From an uncultured Acidobacteriota bacterium (GTDB lineage: Bacteria; Acidobacteriota; Terriglobia; Bryobacterales; Bryobacteraceae), in the NCBI GenBank assembly GCA_902826685.1, contig CADEFT010000010.1, positions 62,001 to 126,000 on the forward strand: a DNA stretch of 64,000 nt, written 5' to 3'. Within the stretch, counting starts at the first letter, position 1; each line of letters begins with the position of its first letter. The notes below the pieces were generated by a model. The model was not told the DNA's origin and ran no database searches. It saw only the letters and a list, made by a program, of their open reading frames with translations. The position numbers were made by a program, and so were the translations under genes. Shown here in pieces: positions 8,834-18,483 of the stretch.

Positions 8834-9103
8834 TCAAACTGTTGGAGTGTATTTTCGCTTCTTGATTTCTTCCATCACAGTACCCACCAACTCTTTGGCG
8901 TCGCCCAGGCATTTGCTGATCAATTGAATATCCATGGCCGGTTTTCCCGCCTGGCGCGCGCTTTGGCAATAGACGCCATGCTGGCCCACCAGCACCAGCG
9001 CATCGGTGAGCAGATCGAGCGTCAGCGCCAGCCGTCCGCGCGGCAGACCCATCTGAAACTCATACTTTTCGAGCTCTTCGTTCTTTTCCTGAAAGATGGA
9101 CAT
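8834..9103 (-). CDS. Small unknown protein, 89 residues
   Basis: I do not recognise this protein. It starts MSIFQEKNEELEKYEFQMGL, has a charged helical N-terminus, a more hydrophobic middle (LALTLDLLTDALVLVG), and a basic C-terminus (EEIKKRKYTPTV). There is no signal peptide and no membrane-length segment. It lies 109 bp upstream of the PAS pseudokinase on the same strand, so it may belong to that signalling unit. Its start is only 34 bp from the divergent aminotransferase start, so the two promoters must overlap or lie inside coding DNA. A shorter start within the gene is possible. Confidence 0.55.
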   Translation of the reverse strand: MSIFQEKNEELEKYEFQMGLPRGRLALTLDLLTDALVLVGQHGVYCQSARQAGKPAMDIQLISKCLGDAKELVGTVMEEIKKRKYTPTV

Positions 9104-9137
9104 AGGCTTTGAGACAGCCACTATTCTAGTAGGTGAG

Positions 9138-10253
9138 ATGCAGATTCCCCGCTGGCCGATCGCCACCGAACGAGAGAAGGAACTGATTGACGAGGTGCTG
9201 GCGAGTCCGCACTGGGGCGGCTTTCACGAAATCGTCGCGCGGTTTGAAGCGCAGTTTGCCGCAGCGCACGGGTGCCGGTTCGGCATCTCCGCCGCCAACG
9301 GCACGCTCACCCTGGAGTTGGCTCTGCTCGCCGCCGGCATCGGGCCTGGCGACGAAGTGATCGTTCCCGCCATCTCGTTCATCTCCACCGCCACCGCCGT
9401 CTCTCGCGTGGGAGCCATTCCAGTCTTCGTGGACATCGAGCCCTACACCTTCAACATGAACCCGTCCCGCGTGCAGGAAGCCGTCTCGGCGAAGACACGC
9501 GCCGTCATGCCCGTTCATTTCGGCGGACCGCTGGTGGACATGGACCGGATCGCGGACGTCGCCGCGCGGCGCGGATTGATCGTCATCGAGGATGCGGCTC
9601 ACGCGCATGGTTCCCAATGGCAGGGACGCCCGGCCGGAAGCTTCGGCCTGCTTTCTTCCTTCAGCTTCCAGAACGGCAAGGTCATGACGGCGGGGGAAGG
9701 CGGCATCGTCCTTACCAACGACGAAGCGCTGGCGGCGAAAATGCGCTCCATCGCCAATCAGGGCCGGCGTCCGGACGCCACGCACTTCCATCACTTCACG
9801 CTCGGCACCAATTTCCGCATCACGGCCCTGCAGGCCGCCGTGCTGGTGGCGCAACTCGAGCGGCTGCCCGCGCAGATCGAAACCCGCACCGCCAACGCCT
9901 GTAAACTGCTGCGCCTGCTCGAAGGCGTCGACGGCATCCGCTGGCAGCAGGTGCATCCCAAGATCAACCGGAACTCCTGGTACCTCATGCTGGGGCGCGT
10001 CGAGGGCGGTGCCGGCCGCGACGAATTCTGCCGCCGCCTGCGCGAGGCCGGCGTCCCGTGTTCGCCCTACTATCCACACACGCTCTACCAGAACCCGCTC
10101 TATCGATCGAGCCCCTGCCGCGTCACGCCATGTCCCAACGCCGAGGCCACCATCGCCGACGCTTTCTGGATTCCTCACAACGTTCTGTTGGGTGCCGGGG
10201 GCTTGATGGAAGAAGTGGCCGAAGCGGTCCGCCGCGCTATTTTAAGAGGATGA
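9138..10253 (+). CDS. DegT/DnrJ/EryC1/StrS-family PLP aminotransferase
   Basis: A 371-residue sugar-aminotransferase family enzyme of fold type I. The PLP lysine is K181 in SFQNGKVMTAGEGG, and the cofactor Asp lies in VIEDAAHAHG. Family members transfer an amino group from Glu to a keto-sugar nucleotide, or in some cases act as dehydratases; here the Lys argues for aminotransfer. The start at 9138 follows an AGGTGAG ribosome site. Its stop overlaps the next start by ATGA, so it shares an operon with the peptidase and the phosphohexomutases. Together with the mutases it suggests amino-sugar precursor supply for glycans. Confidence 0.88.
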   Translation: MQIPRWPIATEREKELIDEVLASPHWGGFHEIVARFEAQFAAAHGCRFGISAANGTLTLELALLAAGIGPGDEVIVPAISFISTATAVSRVGAIPVFVDIEPYTFNMNPSRVQEAVSAKTRAVMPVHFGGPLVDMDRIADVAARRGLIVIEDAAHAHGSQWQGRPAGSFGLLSSFSFQNGKVMTAGEGGIVLTNDEALAAKMRSIANQGRRPDATHFHHFTLGTNFRITALQAAVLVAQLERLPAQIETRTANACKLLRLLEGVDGIRWQQVHPKINRNSWYLMLGRVEGGAGRDEFCRRLREAGVPCSPYYPHTLYQNPLYRSSPCRVTPCPNAEATIADAFWIPHNVLLGAGGLMEEVAEAVRRAILRG

Positions 10254-12220
10254 CAACAGGGCTGATTCTGTGCCTGGCGGCCTCGCTGGCCGCCGAGACG
10301 CGCATCGCCAGTTCCGATCTCTACAAATTTCGCAGCGTTGGCGCGGTCCGATTTTCACCCGATGGCGCTCGCCTGGCTTACACGGTGTCGCATAACGACA
10401 AGCCGGGACGGCCTTACTCCAAGCTGCACATTCTCCATCTCGGTTCCAACCAGACCACGGTCGTCGCCGGCGATTCGTCGTCGAATCCCGTTTGGTCGCG
10501 CGACGGCAAGCGCCTCGCCTACCAGGGCACGGCCGCGGGCGGCAAGGGCCTGGTGATCGCCAATGCCGATGGCTCGGAGCCCAAGTTCCTCGCCGAACTC
10601 GACACCACCAATGCACCAGTGCCCGAAACCGGAGCCACCGTTTCCTGGTCGCCCGACGGCAAGCAGGTCGCGTTCGTCAGCGCCCGCCCGGGACCCGAGA
10701 CCGAAGCTTCCGGCGACCCCATCGTCATCACCCGCTACCTCTACAAGCCGGATTTCGATGAAGGCAACACGCGCTTCAACGACAACAAGCGGCTGCATAT
10801 TTTCATCGCCGACCTGGCCACCGGCGCCGTCCGCCAGTTGACCGATGGGGCGATGTATGAACATTCCATCGACTGGTCGCCCGGCGGAGACGAGATTCTG
10901 TTCCTCTCCAATCGCGAGCCCGACGGCGATCAATTCTTCAACTACGATGTCTTCGCCGCAGGCGTAAGCGACGGCAAGATGCGGCGCATCACGGCCACCG
11001 AGAGCGCCGAATACAAGCCGCGCTGGTCGCCCGACGGCAAGCGCATCCTGTTCCTCGCCACCCGCCGCGGTCTTACCGATCTTGAAACGACGATGGAAGA
11101 CACACACGTGTGGGCCATGGATTCCGACGGCCGCAATCGCGTGGAGATCGGCGCCGCCGTGGACAACCGCCAACTCGATCCCGGCTGGTCGGCCGATGGC
11201 AGCCGGGTTTACTTCCTGGTCCACGACAAGGGTGAGGTGCACCTCCATTCGGTGCCGTCGCGCGGCGGCGCGGCTCAGGTGGCCGTCAAGCGCCGCGGTT
11301 CGGTTGGTTCCTGGTCCGTTTCGCGCGACGGCCAGATCGCCTACGCCTACACCAGCCCGCGCGACAACGCGCAGCTTTTCCTGGGCGACCGCCAGCTCAC
11401 CAGCCTGAATGCCGAAGTCCTCTCCGGCAAGCCCATCGCCGAGGTGGAACCGTTCACCTTCGTCAGCAACGATTTCAAGTGGAACGTGGAGGCTTTCCTC
11501 ACCAAACCCATCGGCATGACGGAAGATTCCAAGCACCCGCTCATCGTCACCATCCACGGTGGACCGCATGGCCAGCAGGGGCCGGCCTTCAACTTCAAGG
11601 CGCAAAGCTATGCCGCGCTGGGATGGGCGGTGCTGTTTGTGAACTATCGAGGCTCCACCGGCTACGGGCAGAAATTCGCCGACGCGGTCTTTGGCGATCA
11701 GAACGGCAATGAAGGCCAGGACGTTCTCTACGCCGTCAGCGCCGCCATCCGCCGCAACCCATGGATCGACCGCGACCGCATGGCCGTCGAGGGCACCAGC
11801 TACGGAGGCCAGCTTTCGGCCTGGCTGGTCACCCAGACCCACATCTTCAAAGCCGCCATCCCGCAGGCGCCCATCATCAATCTGGTCAGCTACAACTACA
11901 TGACCTACTACAACATGTATGAGCAGATGACCTTCGGCGTGCTGCCTCATCAGGGCAACCTCATGGACATCCTGTGGCAGCGCTCTTCGCTGCGCTACGT
12001 GGCGCAGGTGAAAACGCCCGTCATGCTGATCCATGGCGAAAACGACAACGACGTGCCCATCGCCGAAAGCGAGCAATACTACATCGCGCTCAAGGACGCG
12101 GGCGTCGAAACGGTGATGGTCCGCTATCCGCGGGAAGGCCACGGGCTGCGCGAGACGCGTCACATCGTCGATTCCATCGACCGCTCGGCCGCCTGGTTCC
12201 GCAAGCATTTTCCGAAGTGA
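10250..12220 (+). CDS. Secreted S9 family prolyl-oligopeptidase/acylaminoacyl-peptidase-like serine peptidase
   Basis: A 656-residue protein. A short signal peptide (MTTGLILCLAASLAAE) is followed by a WD/PD40-type beta-propeller (about 30-400, with repeated SPDGK motifs) and a C-terminal alpha/beta-hydrolase domain. The catalytic triad is visible: Ser517 in GTSYGG, Asp599 in HGENDNDVP and His631 in REGHGL. It would cleave or deacylate short peptides outside the cytoplasm. The ATG at 10250 overlaps the preceding stop and has AGAGG directly before it. A periplasmic peptidase placed between sugar-metabolism genes is odd; the overlap suggests co-transcription rather than shared pathway. Confidence 0.9.
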   Translation: MTTGLILCLAASLAAETRIASSDLYKFRSVGAVRFSPDGARLAYTVSHNDKPGRPYSKLHILHLGSNQTTVVAGDSSSNPVWSRDGKRLAYQGTAAGGKGLVIANADGSEPKFLAELDTTNAPVPETGATVSWSPDGKQVAFVSARPGPETEASGDPIVITRYLYKPDFDEGNTRFNDNKRLHIFIADLATGAVRQLTDGAMYEHSIDWSPGGDEILFLSNREPDGDQFFNYDVFAAGVSDGKMRRITATESAEYKPRWSPDGKRILFLATRRGLTDLETTMEDTHVWAMDSDGRNRVEIGAAVDNRQLDPGWSADGSRVYFLVHDKGEVHLHSVPSRGGAAQVAVKRRGSVGSWSVSRDGQIAYAYTSPRDNAQLFLGDRQLTSLNAEVLSGKPIAEVEPFTFVSNDFKWNVEAFLTKPIGMTEDSKHPLIVTIHGGPHGQQGPAFNFKAQSYAALGWAVLFVNYRGSTGYGQKFADAVFGDQNGNEGQDVLYAVSAAIRRNPWIDRDRMAVEGTSYGGQLSAWLVTQTHIFKAAIPQAPIINLVSYNYMTYYNMYEQMTFGVLPHQGNLMDILWQRSSLRYVAQVKTPVMLIHGENDNDVPIAESEQYYIALKDAGVETVMVRYPREGHGLRETRHIVDSIDRSAAWFRKHFPK

Positions 12221-12223
12221 CAC

Positions 12224-13591
12224 ATGACAGCCGGTAACCAGCTCCGCATCTCTCAGGTCGGCCTGCGCGGCGTCGTGGGCAGGGGGCTCGAAGCCTCGCA
12301 CGTAATCGATTTCGCGTCCGCCTTCGGCACGTTTCTCGAAGGTGCGGGACCGGTGGTGCTGGGGCGCGATCCGCGCGCTTCCGGCACGATGATGCGCGAG
12401 GGCGTGGTGGCGGCGCTGCTCGCCACCGGGCACGATGTGCTCGATCTCGGCATCGTCTCCACGCCCGTGCTGCAGCATGCCATTCGCGCGCGCGACGCCG
12501 CCGGCGGCATCTCCATCGGCGCCAGCCACAATGCCGCCGAATGGAATGCCCTCAAGTTCTTCGCCGCCCGCGGCACCTATCTTTCCACCGCCGAGGCGAG
12601 CGAACTGCTCGATATCTACAACCTGCGCAAATTCCACTTCCGCGAGTACCGGGAACTGGGCACGCTGCGCCACGACCACACCGCGCTCGATCCTTATCTG
12701 GACGAACTGGCCGATTTCTACGACATGACGGCTCTGGGAAAACTCAAAGCCGTCGTCGATTGCTGTAATGGCACCTCGTCGCTCATCCTGCGCCGCATGC
12801 GCGAGCGCTTCGGCCTGAATCTCATCCTGATCAATGAACAGATCGAGGGCGTCAGTTTCGCCCATGAGCCCGCCATTAACCCGCGCACTGTGAGCCTGCA
12901 ACTGGCGCCGCTGGTGGCGCCGCTCGGCGCCGACGCCGGCTTCCTGTTCGATATCGACTCCGACCGTGTGGCCATCGCCACCGAGCGCGGCGACGCCGTC
13001 TCCGAAGAGATGGTCCTGCCCATGCTCGCCGACTATCTGCTGCCGCGCGGGTTTGGGAAGCTGGTCATTACCAATCTCTCCACCACCGCGCTGATCGACG
13101 AAATCGCCGCCCGCCACAACGGCAAACTGATTCGCGTGCCCGTCGGCCGCCAGGCGTCGATGGACGCGCTCGCCACCTACCGCCCGGAACAGATCTCGAT
13201 CGCCGGCGAAGGCACCGGCGCGGTCATGATGCCGCAGTTCCGCTTCGTTTACGACGGCATCGCCAGCATGCTGGCCGTGCTGTCGCTGCGCCTGGAGCGC
13301 GGCCTGCCGCTATCGGAAATCGTATCGGGCTACCCCCGCTACTCCATCCTCAAGGGCGAGGTGCCGCTGGTGGCGCACCGCATTCCGCACCTGCTGATGG
13401 AACTGCAACGAACCTACTCCGACGGCGTGGCCGACGTGCGCGACGGGCTGCGCGTGGCCTGGCCCGGCCGCTGGTTCCATGTGCGTGTCAGCCAGACCGA
13501 ACCGCTGGTCCGCGTCATCTGCGAACAGCGCGGCGATCCGCCCACCGCGTTGTTTGAAGCCCTCATGGAACAGGTAAGGAGCATGGCCTGA
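12224..13591 (+). CDS. Phosphohexomutase family protein, divergent copy 1 of a tandem pair
   Basis: A 455-residue alpha-D-phosphohexomutase. The phosphoserine loop is GASHNAAEWN with Ser101, where TASHNP is usual, and the metal loop is D243-I-D245-S-D247-R, where DPDGDR is usual. The substrate loop reads GEGTGAVM instead of GEGNGG/GEQSGH. All catalytic side chains remain, so it is probably active but with altered specificity. The family interconverts hexose 1- and 6-phosphates (GlmM, ManB, PGM). It starts 3 bp after the peptidase stop and touches the next mutase start by 1 bp. Substrate cannot be fixed from sequence. Confidence 0.85.
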   Translation: MTAGNQLRISQVGLRGVVGRGLEASHVIDFASAFGTFLEGAGPVVLGRDPRASGTMMREGVVAALLATGHDVLDLGIVSTPVLQHAIRARDAAGGISIGASHNAAEWNALKFFAARGTYLSTAEASELLDIYNLRKFHFREYRELGTLRHDHTALDPYLDELADFYDMTALGKLKAVVDCCNGTSSLILRRMRERFGLNLILINEQIEGVSFAHEPAINPRTVSLQLAPLVAPLGADAGFLFDIDSDRVAIATERGDAVSEEMVLPMLADYLLPRGFGKLVITNLSTTALIDEIAARHNGKLIRVPVGRQASMDALATYRPEQISIAGEGTGAVMMPQFRFVYDGIASMLAVLSLRLERGLPLSEIVSGYPRYSILKGEVPLVAHRIPHLLMELQRTYSDGVADVRDGLRVAWPGRWFHVRVSQTEPLVRVICEQRGDPPTALFEALMEQVRSMA

Positions 13592-14943
13592 TGCGCGAAC
13601 ACAACCTCAAGATCGGCGTCTCCGGCATTCGCGGCGTGGTGGGCGAGTTCCTGACGCCATCGCTTGCCTGTGCCTTTGCGCGCGCCTTCGGCACCTTTGT
13701 CGGCGCGGGCCGTGTCGTGCTCGGCCGCGATACGCGCCAGAGCGGGCAGATGCTGCAGCACGCCGTTTCCTGCGGCCTGCTCTCGGCCGGCTGCGGCGTC
13801 GTGGACGTTGGCATTCAACCCACGCCCACCCTGCAGGTCTATGTCGGCGCGACGCGGGCGCGCGGCGGCATTTCGATTACCGCCTCCCACAATCCGCCCG
13901 AATACAACGCGCTCAAGCTCTTCAACGGCGAGGGCCTTTTTTTCAACCACTATGAGCGCCGTGAGCTGCTCGATCTCTATTACCAGTCGTCGTTCCACAA
14001 TGCCGCCAACGCCGAGATCGGCCGCATTACGCGCGACGAGGAAACACCGCGCCGGATGCACATCGAACGCGTTCTGCGCCACGTGGATGCCGAACGTATC
14101 CGCGCCCGCCGCTTTCGCACCGCCCTCGATGGCGTCAATGGCGCCGGCTCCCAGTTAAGCTGCCAGTTCCTCGAACGATCGCTTGGCTGCCGTCTCAGCG
14201 CGATTTCCGTCGATCCCACCAAGCCTTTCCCACGCGAAGCCGAGCCGCGTCCCGATACGCTCGGCGAGCTGCGGGATCTGGTCCGCCGCGAAAACGCCGA
14301 GATCGGCTTCGGCCAGGATCCCGATGGCGACCGTCTCGCCGTCGCCGATGAAACCGGCCGCATCCTCGATAACGACGATGTACTCGCCCTGGTGGTGGAC
14401 GCCGTGCTCGCGCGCCTGCCCGGCGACGTGGTGGTGAATCTCTCTTCCTCTTCTTCCATCGACGATATCGCCGCCGCCCACGGGCGCCGCTGCTATCGCA
14501 CTCCGGTCGGCGAAGCCAACGTAGTCGAGATGATGCGTGCCGTCAAGGCCGTCATCGGCGGCGAAGGGTCGAACGGCGGCATCATCTTCCCGGCCGTGCA
14601 ATACTGCCGCGACAGCTACACCGGCATGGCCTTCCTGCTCGATCTGATGGAGCGCACCGGGCTCCCCGTCTCCGCCCTCGCCGCCCGCCTGCCTAAATAC
14701 TACCGGCGCTCCGGCAAGGTCGCCTTCGAGCACGGCCGCCTCGGTCCCATCATGCAGGCGCTCGAAGAACAGTTCCCCGAAGCCGCCGCCGACCGGTCCG
14801 ATGGGCTGAAACTCACCGTCGCCGATGGCTGGATCGCCGTGCGCGCTTCCAACACCGAGCCGCTGATGCGCATGGCCGTGGAAGCGAAGTCGGAGGAGGC
14901 GGCCGAGAGCATGTATCGCGAAGTGGTGAAGCTGGTGTCATAA
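13591..14943 (+). CDS. Phosphoglucosamine mutase-like phosphohexomutase, copy 2
   Basis: A 450-residue phosphohexomutase with canonical motifs. The phosphoserine is Ser99 in TASHNPPEYN, the Mg2+ loop is D243-P-D245-G-D247-R, the substrate loop is GEGSNGG, and the C-terminal phosphate-binding loop is RASNTEPLMR. It resembles the archaeal-type GlmM/ManB group that makes glucosamine-1-phosphate or mannose-1-phosphate. Its start shares one base with the stop of copy 1 (TGATG), which implies translational coupling. It is the last gene of the aminotransferase-peptidase-mutase run. Confidence 0.88.
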   Translation: MREHNLKIGVSGIRGVVGEFLTPSLACAFARAFGTFVGAGRVVLGRDTRQSGQMLQHAVSCGLLSAGCGVVDVGIQPTPTLQVYVGATRARGGISITASHNPPEYNALKLFNGEGLFFNHYERRELLDLYYQSSFHNAANAEIGRITRDEETPRRMHIERVLRHVDAERIRARRFRTALDGVNGAGSQLSCQFLERSLGCRLSAISVDPTKPFPREAEPRPDTLGELRDLVRRENAEIGFGQDPDGDRLAVADETGRILDNDDVLALVVDAVLARLPGDVVVNLSSSSSIDDIAAAHGRRCYRTPVGEANVVEMMRAVKAVIGGEGSNGGIIFPAVQYCRDSYTGMAFLLDLMERTGLPVSALAARLPKYYRRSGKVAFEHGRLGPIMQALEEQFPEAAADRSDGLKLTVADGWIAVRASNTEPLMRMAVEAKSEEAAESMYREVVKLVS

Positions 14944-14944
14944 C

Positions 14945-14974
14945 TTGTAATTGTAAAGTACTTTGTTATACGAT
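14945..14974 (+). promoter_or_regulatory. Promoter-like site with AAAGTACTTT palindrome before the VanZ-like gene
   Basis: A -35-like TTGTAA (14945-14950) is followed after 16 bp by TATACG (14967-14972), or after 18 bp by TACGAT. The 10-bp palindrome AAAGTACTTT (14955-14964) lies in the spacer, where a repressor would block polymerase. Transcription would begin only a few bases before the GTG at 14981, giving a nearly leaderless message. The palindrome shares AGTACTTTG with the exopolysaccharide leader. Confidence 0.5.
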
Positions 14975-14980
14975 AGACCC

Positions 14981-15313
14981 GTGGACGTCATCAAGCATCG
15001 CTGGCTCCTCTGGCCCCATCTCGCCCTCATCACCACAGCGACGGCCGCCGCCTATCTCGGCCTCATCCCCGTGCCGATTCGCTCCATTCCGTATTCCGAC
15101 AAGGTCTTTCACTTTGTGCTGTTCGGTGCGCTGTCGGCGCTGCTGCGCGGCTGGACCGGCACACGCAACGCCATCCTTTTGACGCTCACCGGCGCGGGCC
15201 TGGAGGAACTGGCGCAATCGGCGTCGCCCCTGCGCTCCTGCGATATCTGGGACTTTGCGGCCGATGCCGCCGGCGTCCTGGCGTTTCAGGTTTGGGCCCA
15301 CCTGCGGCGATGA
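14981..15313 (+). CDS. VanZ-like small membrane protein
   Basis: A 110-residue integral membrane protein with three to four hydrophobic segments. It carries the VanZ-family signature SDKVFHFVLFGALSALL near residues 40-56 and LTGAGLEELAQ further on. VanZ-like proteins are known from glycopeptide resistance and are also frequent in exopolysaccharide loci; their biochemical role is unclear. I chose GTG at 14981 over the in-frame TTG at 14963, since the latter falls on the predicted -10 box. It is 37 bp after the mutase gene but probably has its own promoter. Confidence 0.75.
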   Translation: MDVIKHRWLLWPHLALITTATAAAYLGLIPVPIRSIPYSDKVFHFVLFGALSALLRGWTGTRNAILLTLTGAGLEELAQSASPLRSCDIWDFAADAAGVLAFQVWAHLRR

Positions 15314-15330
15314 GATAAACTTTTATTAAC

Positions 15331-18300
15331 ATGCGGACGCACGGCTTGTGCCTGCTGCTTCTCGGCGTTCTCCCCAGCGCCCTGGCCGTCGATTTCCAGC
15401 GCGAAATCCGGCCGATTCTTTCCGACAACTGCTTTTTCTGCCATGGGCCCGACGAAAAGACACGGCTCATGGGTTTGCGGCTCGATACCAGGGAAGGTGC
15501 CTTTGCGCGGCGTCCTTCCGGCTCCGTGCTGGTGCCGGGCAAGCCTTCCGACAGCCTGCTCTACCAGCGCATCAGCGCCAGGGACGGCAAGGTGATGCCG
15601 CCCGCGCAATCGCATAAGACGCTCACCGAGGCGCAAAAGACGTTGATCCGCAAGTGGATTGAAGGCGGCGCCCAGTGGAGCGAACACTGGGCCTACACGG
15701 CGCCGAAGAAAGCGCCCGCGCCGCCGGTCCGCAACGCCAAATGGCCGCGCAACGCCATCGACCGTTTCGTGCTCGCGCGGCTCGAAGCCGAAGGACTCGA
15801 ACCGGCGCCCGAAGCCGATCGCCGCACGCTCGCCCGCCGCGTCTCGCTCGATCTCACCGGTCTTCCACCGAAGCCCGAAGACGCCGAAGCGTTCGCGAAC
15901 GACAAGCGTCCCGATGCCTATGAGCGCTACGTGGATGCGCTGCTCGATTCGAAACAATGGGGCGAACACCGCGGACGCTACTGGCTCGACGCGGCGCGCT
16001 ACGCCGATACGCACGGCATCCACATCGACAACTACCGCGAGATGTGGCCCTATCGCGACTGGGTGATTCAGGCCTTCAACCGCAATCTGCCCTTTGACCG
16101 CTTCGTCGTCGAACAGATCGCCGGCGATCTGCTGCCCGATCGCACCCCCGATCAGCAGATCGCCACCGGCTTTCACCGCTGCAACGTCACCACCAATGAA
16201 GGCGGCGTAATTCCGGAAGAGATCGACGCCATGTACGCCAAGGATCGCGTCGATACCACCGGGACGGTCTTCCTTGGGCTGACGGTCGGCTGCGCCACCT
16301 GCCACGACCATAAGTTCGATCCCATCCGCCAGCGCGACTTCTACGCCATGGCGGCGTTCTTCCGCAACACGGTGCAGAAGCCTCTCGATGGCAACATTCC
16401 CGATACGCCGCCGGTGCTGGTGGTGCCGCGCCAGGAAGACGAGGCGCGCTGGAAGCAATTGCCGGAAGAGGAAGCCAGTCTGCGCGCGCGGAAAAACGAA
16501 TCGCGCCAGGGGGCGGCCGGTGACTTTGCCAAGTGGCTGGGCGGCGAGTCCCGCCGCCGGGTAAGCGAGCCGGTCGAACCCGCCGATGAACTGCTTTCGC
16601 TCACCGTCGCCGGCGGCAAGCCAATATTGAACGTCAAGGGGCGCCCGGCCGATCTCACGCTACCCGAAGGCGTCACGCTCGGAGAAGCGCATATCCCCGG
16701 CCGTCAGGCGCTGCACTTTAACGGCAAGCCCGTCATCGAACTGCCGCCTCTTGAAAACATCGAAGCCGGCAAGCCGCTGGCCGTTTCCGTCTGGTTCCGC
16801 ATGCCGCGGGGCGAGGACAACTTTGTGCTCGCCGCGCAAACCGATGCGAAAAGCCGGGGACGCGGATGGATCGTCGACATTACGGCGCGCATGCCGTTCC
16901 TGCGATTGACGGGGCAGGGAGGGCGCACGCTCGTGCTGCGCGGCTCCAACGTGGAGCGGCTCAAGCCCGGCGAATGGTATCACCTGGCGCTTTCCTACGA
17001 CGGCAATCGCGATAGCTCCGGCATGTCGCTGTTCGTCAACGGCAAGCCGGCCACCTCCGAAGGCCGCGGCGAGTCGTCCTCCGAACTGCGCGGCGAGATT
17101 CGCAACTTCGCGCCGCTGCGCATTGGCAGCGACACCCGCCGCCACTTCGATGGAGGCGCCATCGCCGATCTTCGCGTGTACCAGCGCGACCTGAGCGAAG
17201 ACGATGCCCGCGTGTTGTACCGCTGGCCCGAGCTCGATCTGGCGCGCGCCACCAAAGCCGCGGACCTTGCTCCTGAAGTCCGCGCGGGCTTCGAGGATTA
17301 CTACCTCACCCGCGAGTCCGGCGAGTTCATCGACCTGAACCTGCAAGCCGCCGCGCTGCGCCGCGAACGCATCGCCATCGCCCGCCGCGGCGCCATCACT
17401 CACGTCCAACAGGAGCGCACCGATTCCGAGCCCACCGCCCATGTCCTCTATCGCGGCCAATACGATCAGCCGCGCGATAAAGTGACGGCCGCCACGCCTT
17501 CCGTGCTGCCGCCCATGTCTTCGTCCATGCCGCGCAACCGGCTGGGCCTGGCCGAATGGATCGTCGATCCCGCCAACCCGCTCACCGCCCGCGTCGCCGT
17601 CAATCGTTTCTGGCAGGAAGTGTTCGGTACCGGCCTGGTCAAGACGGCCGACGATTTCGGTTCGCAGGGCGAGCCGCCTTCGCATCCGGAATTGCTCGAC
17701 TGGCTCGCGGTCGAGTTTCGCCAACAGGAGTGGGACGTCAAGAAGCTTTTCCGCCTGCTGGTCACCTCTTCCGCTTACCGGCAATCGGCCGCCACCACGC
17801 CGTTGAAGATTGAAAAGGACGCGCAGAACCGGCTCCTGTCGCGCGGTCCGCGTTTCCGCATGGATGCCGAGATGATTCGCGATTACTCGCTGGCGGCCAG
17901 CGGGCTGCTGCGGCCCACGATCGGCGGCCCCAGCGTCAAGCCCTATCAGCCCGACGGCGTCTGGGAAGCCGTGGCCATGGCCGGCTCCAACACCCGTTTT
18001 TACAAACGCGATGCCGGCGATAAACTCTACCGCCGGTCGCTTTACAGTTTCTGGAAACGCAGCGCGCCGCCGGCGGCGATGGAAATTTTCAACGCGCCCA
18101 CACGGGAAAACTGCACCGTGCGCCGTGAGCGCACCAATACGCCGCTGCAGGCGCTGGCCACCATGAACGACGTGCAACATGTCGAGGCCGCGCGCGTACT
18201 CGCCGAAGCGGCGCTCAAGCAGGCGCCCGGCGATTTGGGCAAACAACTGGACTGGATGACGGCGCGCCTGCTCAGCCGCGGTTTCGATCCGGCCGAGCGC

Positions 18301-18483
18301 GAGGTTGTCCGTAAAACCTACGCCGATCTTCTCCGCCTCTACGATTCCAGGCCCGAGGAGGCGCGTAAGCTCATCTCTCAGGGCGAATCGAAACCCGACG
18401 CGTCCCTGCTGCCGCCCGCTCTCGCCGCGCTCACCATGTTGGCCAATGAACTTCTGAATCTCGATGAGGTGCTGACCAAATGA
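15331..18483 (+). CDS. DUF1549/DUF1553 protein with cytochrome-c-like (PSCyt1) and LamG domains
   Basis: A 1050-residue secreted protein. A signal peptide ([19 protein letters not shown]) leads to a planctomycete-type cytochrome domain with C34-x2-C37-H38 (CFFCH). DUF1549 follows (about 145-350) and includes a second CxxCH at C321/C324/H325 ([11 protein letters not shown]). A LamG/concanavalin-like domain covers about 455-605 and DUF1553 about 733-985. Such proteins are abundant in Planctomycetes and Solibacteres and are thought to work with DUF1501 partners in degrading complex carbohydrates, but no enzyme activity is established. Its stop overlaps the DUF1501 start as ATGA, which confirms the pairing. 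Confidence 0.9.
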   Translation: MRTHGLCLLLLGVLPSALAVDFQREIRPILSDNCFFCHGPDEKTRLMGLRLDTREGAFARRPSGSVLVPGKPSDSLLYQRISARDGKVMPPAQSHKTLTEAQKTLIRKWIEGGAQWSEHWAYTAPKKAPAPPVRNAKWPRNAIDRFVLARLEAEGLEPAPEADRRTLARRVSLDLTGLPPKPEDAEAFANDKRPDAYERYVDALLDSKQWGEHRGRYWLDAARYADTHGIHIDNYREMWPYRDWVIQAFNRNLPFDRFVVEQIAGDLLPDRTPDQQIATGFHRCNVTTNEGGVIPEEIDAMYAKDRVDTTGTVFLGLTVGCATCHDHKFDPIRQRDFYAMAAFFRNTVQKPLDGNIPDTPPVLVVPRQEDEARWKQLPEEEASLRARKNESRQGAAGDFAKWLGGESRRRVSEPVEPADELLSLTVAGGKPILNVKGRPADLTLPEGVTLGEAHIPGRQALHFNGKPVIELPPLENIEAGKPLAVSVWFRMPRGEDNFVLAAQTDAKSRGRGWIVDITARMPFLRLTGQGGRTLVLRGSNVERLKPGEWYHLALSYDGNRDSSGMSLFVNGKPATSEGRGESSSELRGEIRNFAPLRIGSDTRRHFDGGAIADLRVYQRDLSEDDARVLYRWPELDLARATKAADLAPEVRAGFEDYYLTRESGEFIDLNLQAAALRRERIAIARRGAITHVQQERTDSEPTAHVLYRGQYDQPRDKVTAATPSVLPPMSSSMPRNRLGLAEWIVDPANPLTARVAVNRFWQEVFGTGLVKTADDFGSQGEPPSHPELLDWLAVEFRQQEWDVKKLFRLLVTSSAYRQSAATTPLKIEKDAQNRLLSRGPRFRMDAEMIRDYSLAASGLLRPTIGGPSVKPYQPDGVWEAVAMAGSNTRFYKRDAGDKLYRRSLYSFWKRSAPPAAMEIFNAPTRENCTVRRERTNTPLQALATMNDVQHVEAARVLAEAALKQAPGDLGKQLDWMTARLLSRGFDPAEREVVRKTYADLLRLYDSRPEEARKLISQGESKPDASLLPPALAALTMLANELLNLDEVLTK

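Noticed and set aside
10355..13117. Very long minus-strand open frame opposite the S9 peptidase and first mutase
   Set aside because: It is antisense to two clear genes, has low-complexity Gly/Ala/Arg/Val composition and no motif; GC-rich codon bias creates such frames.
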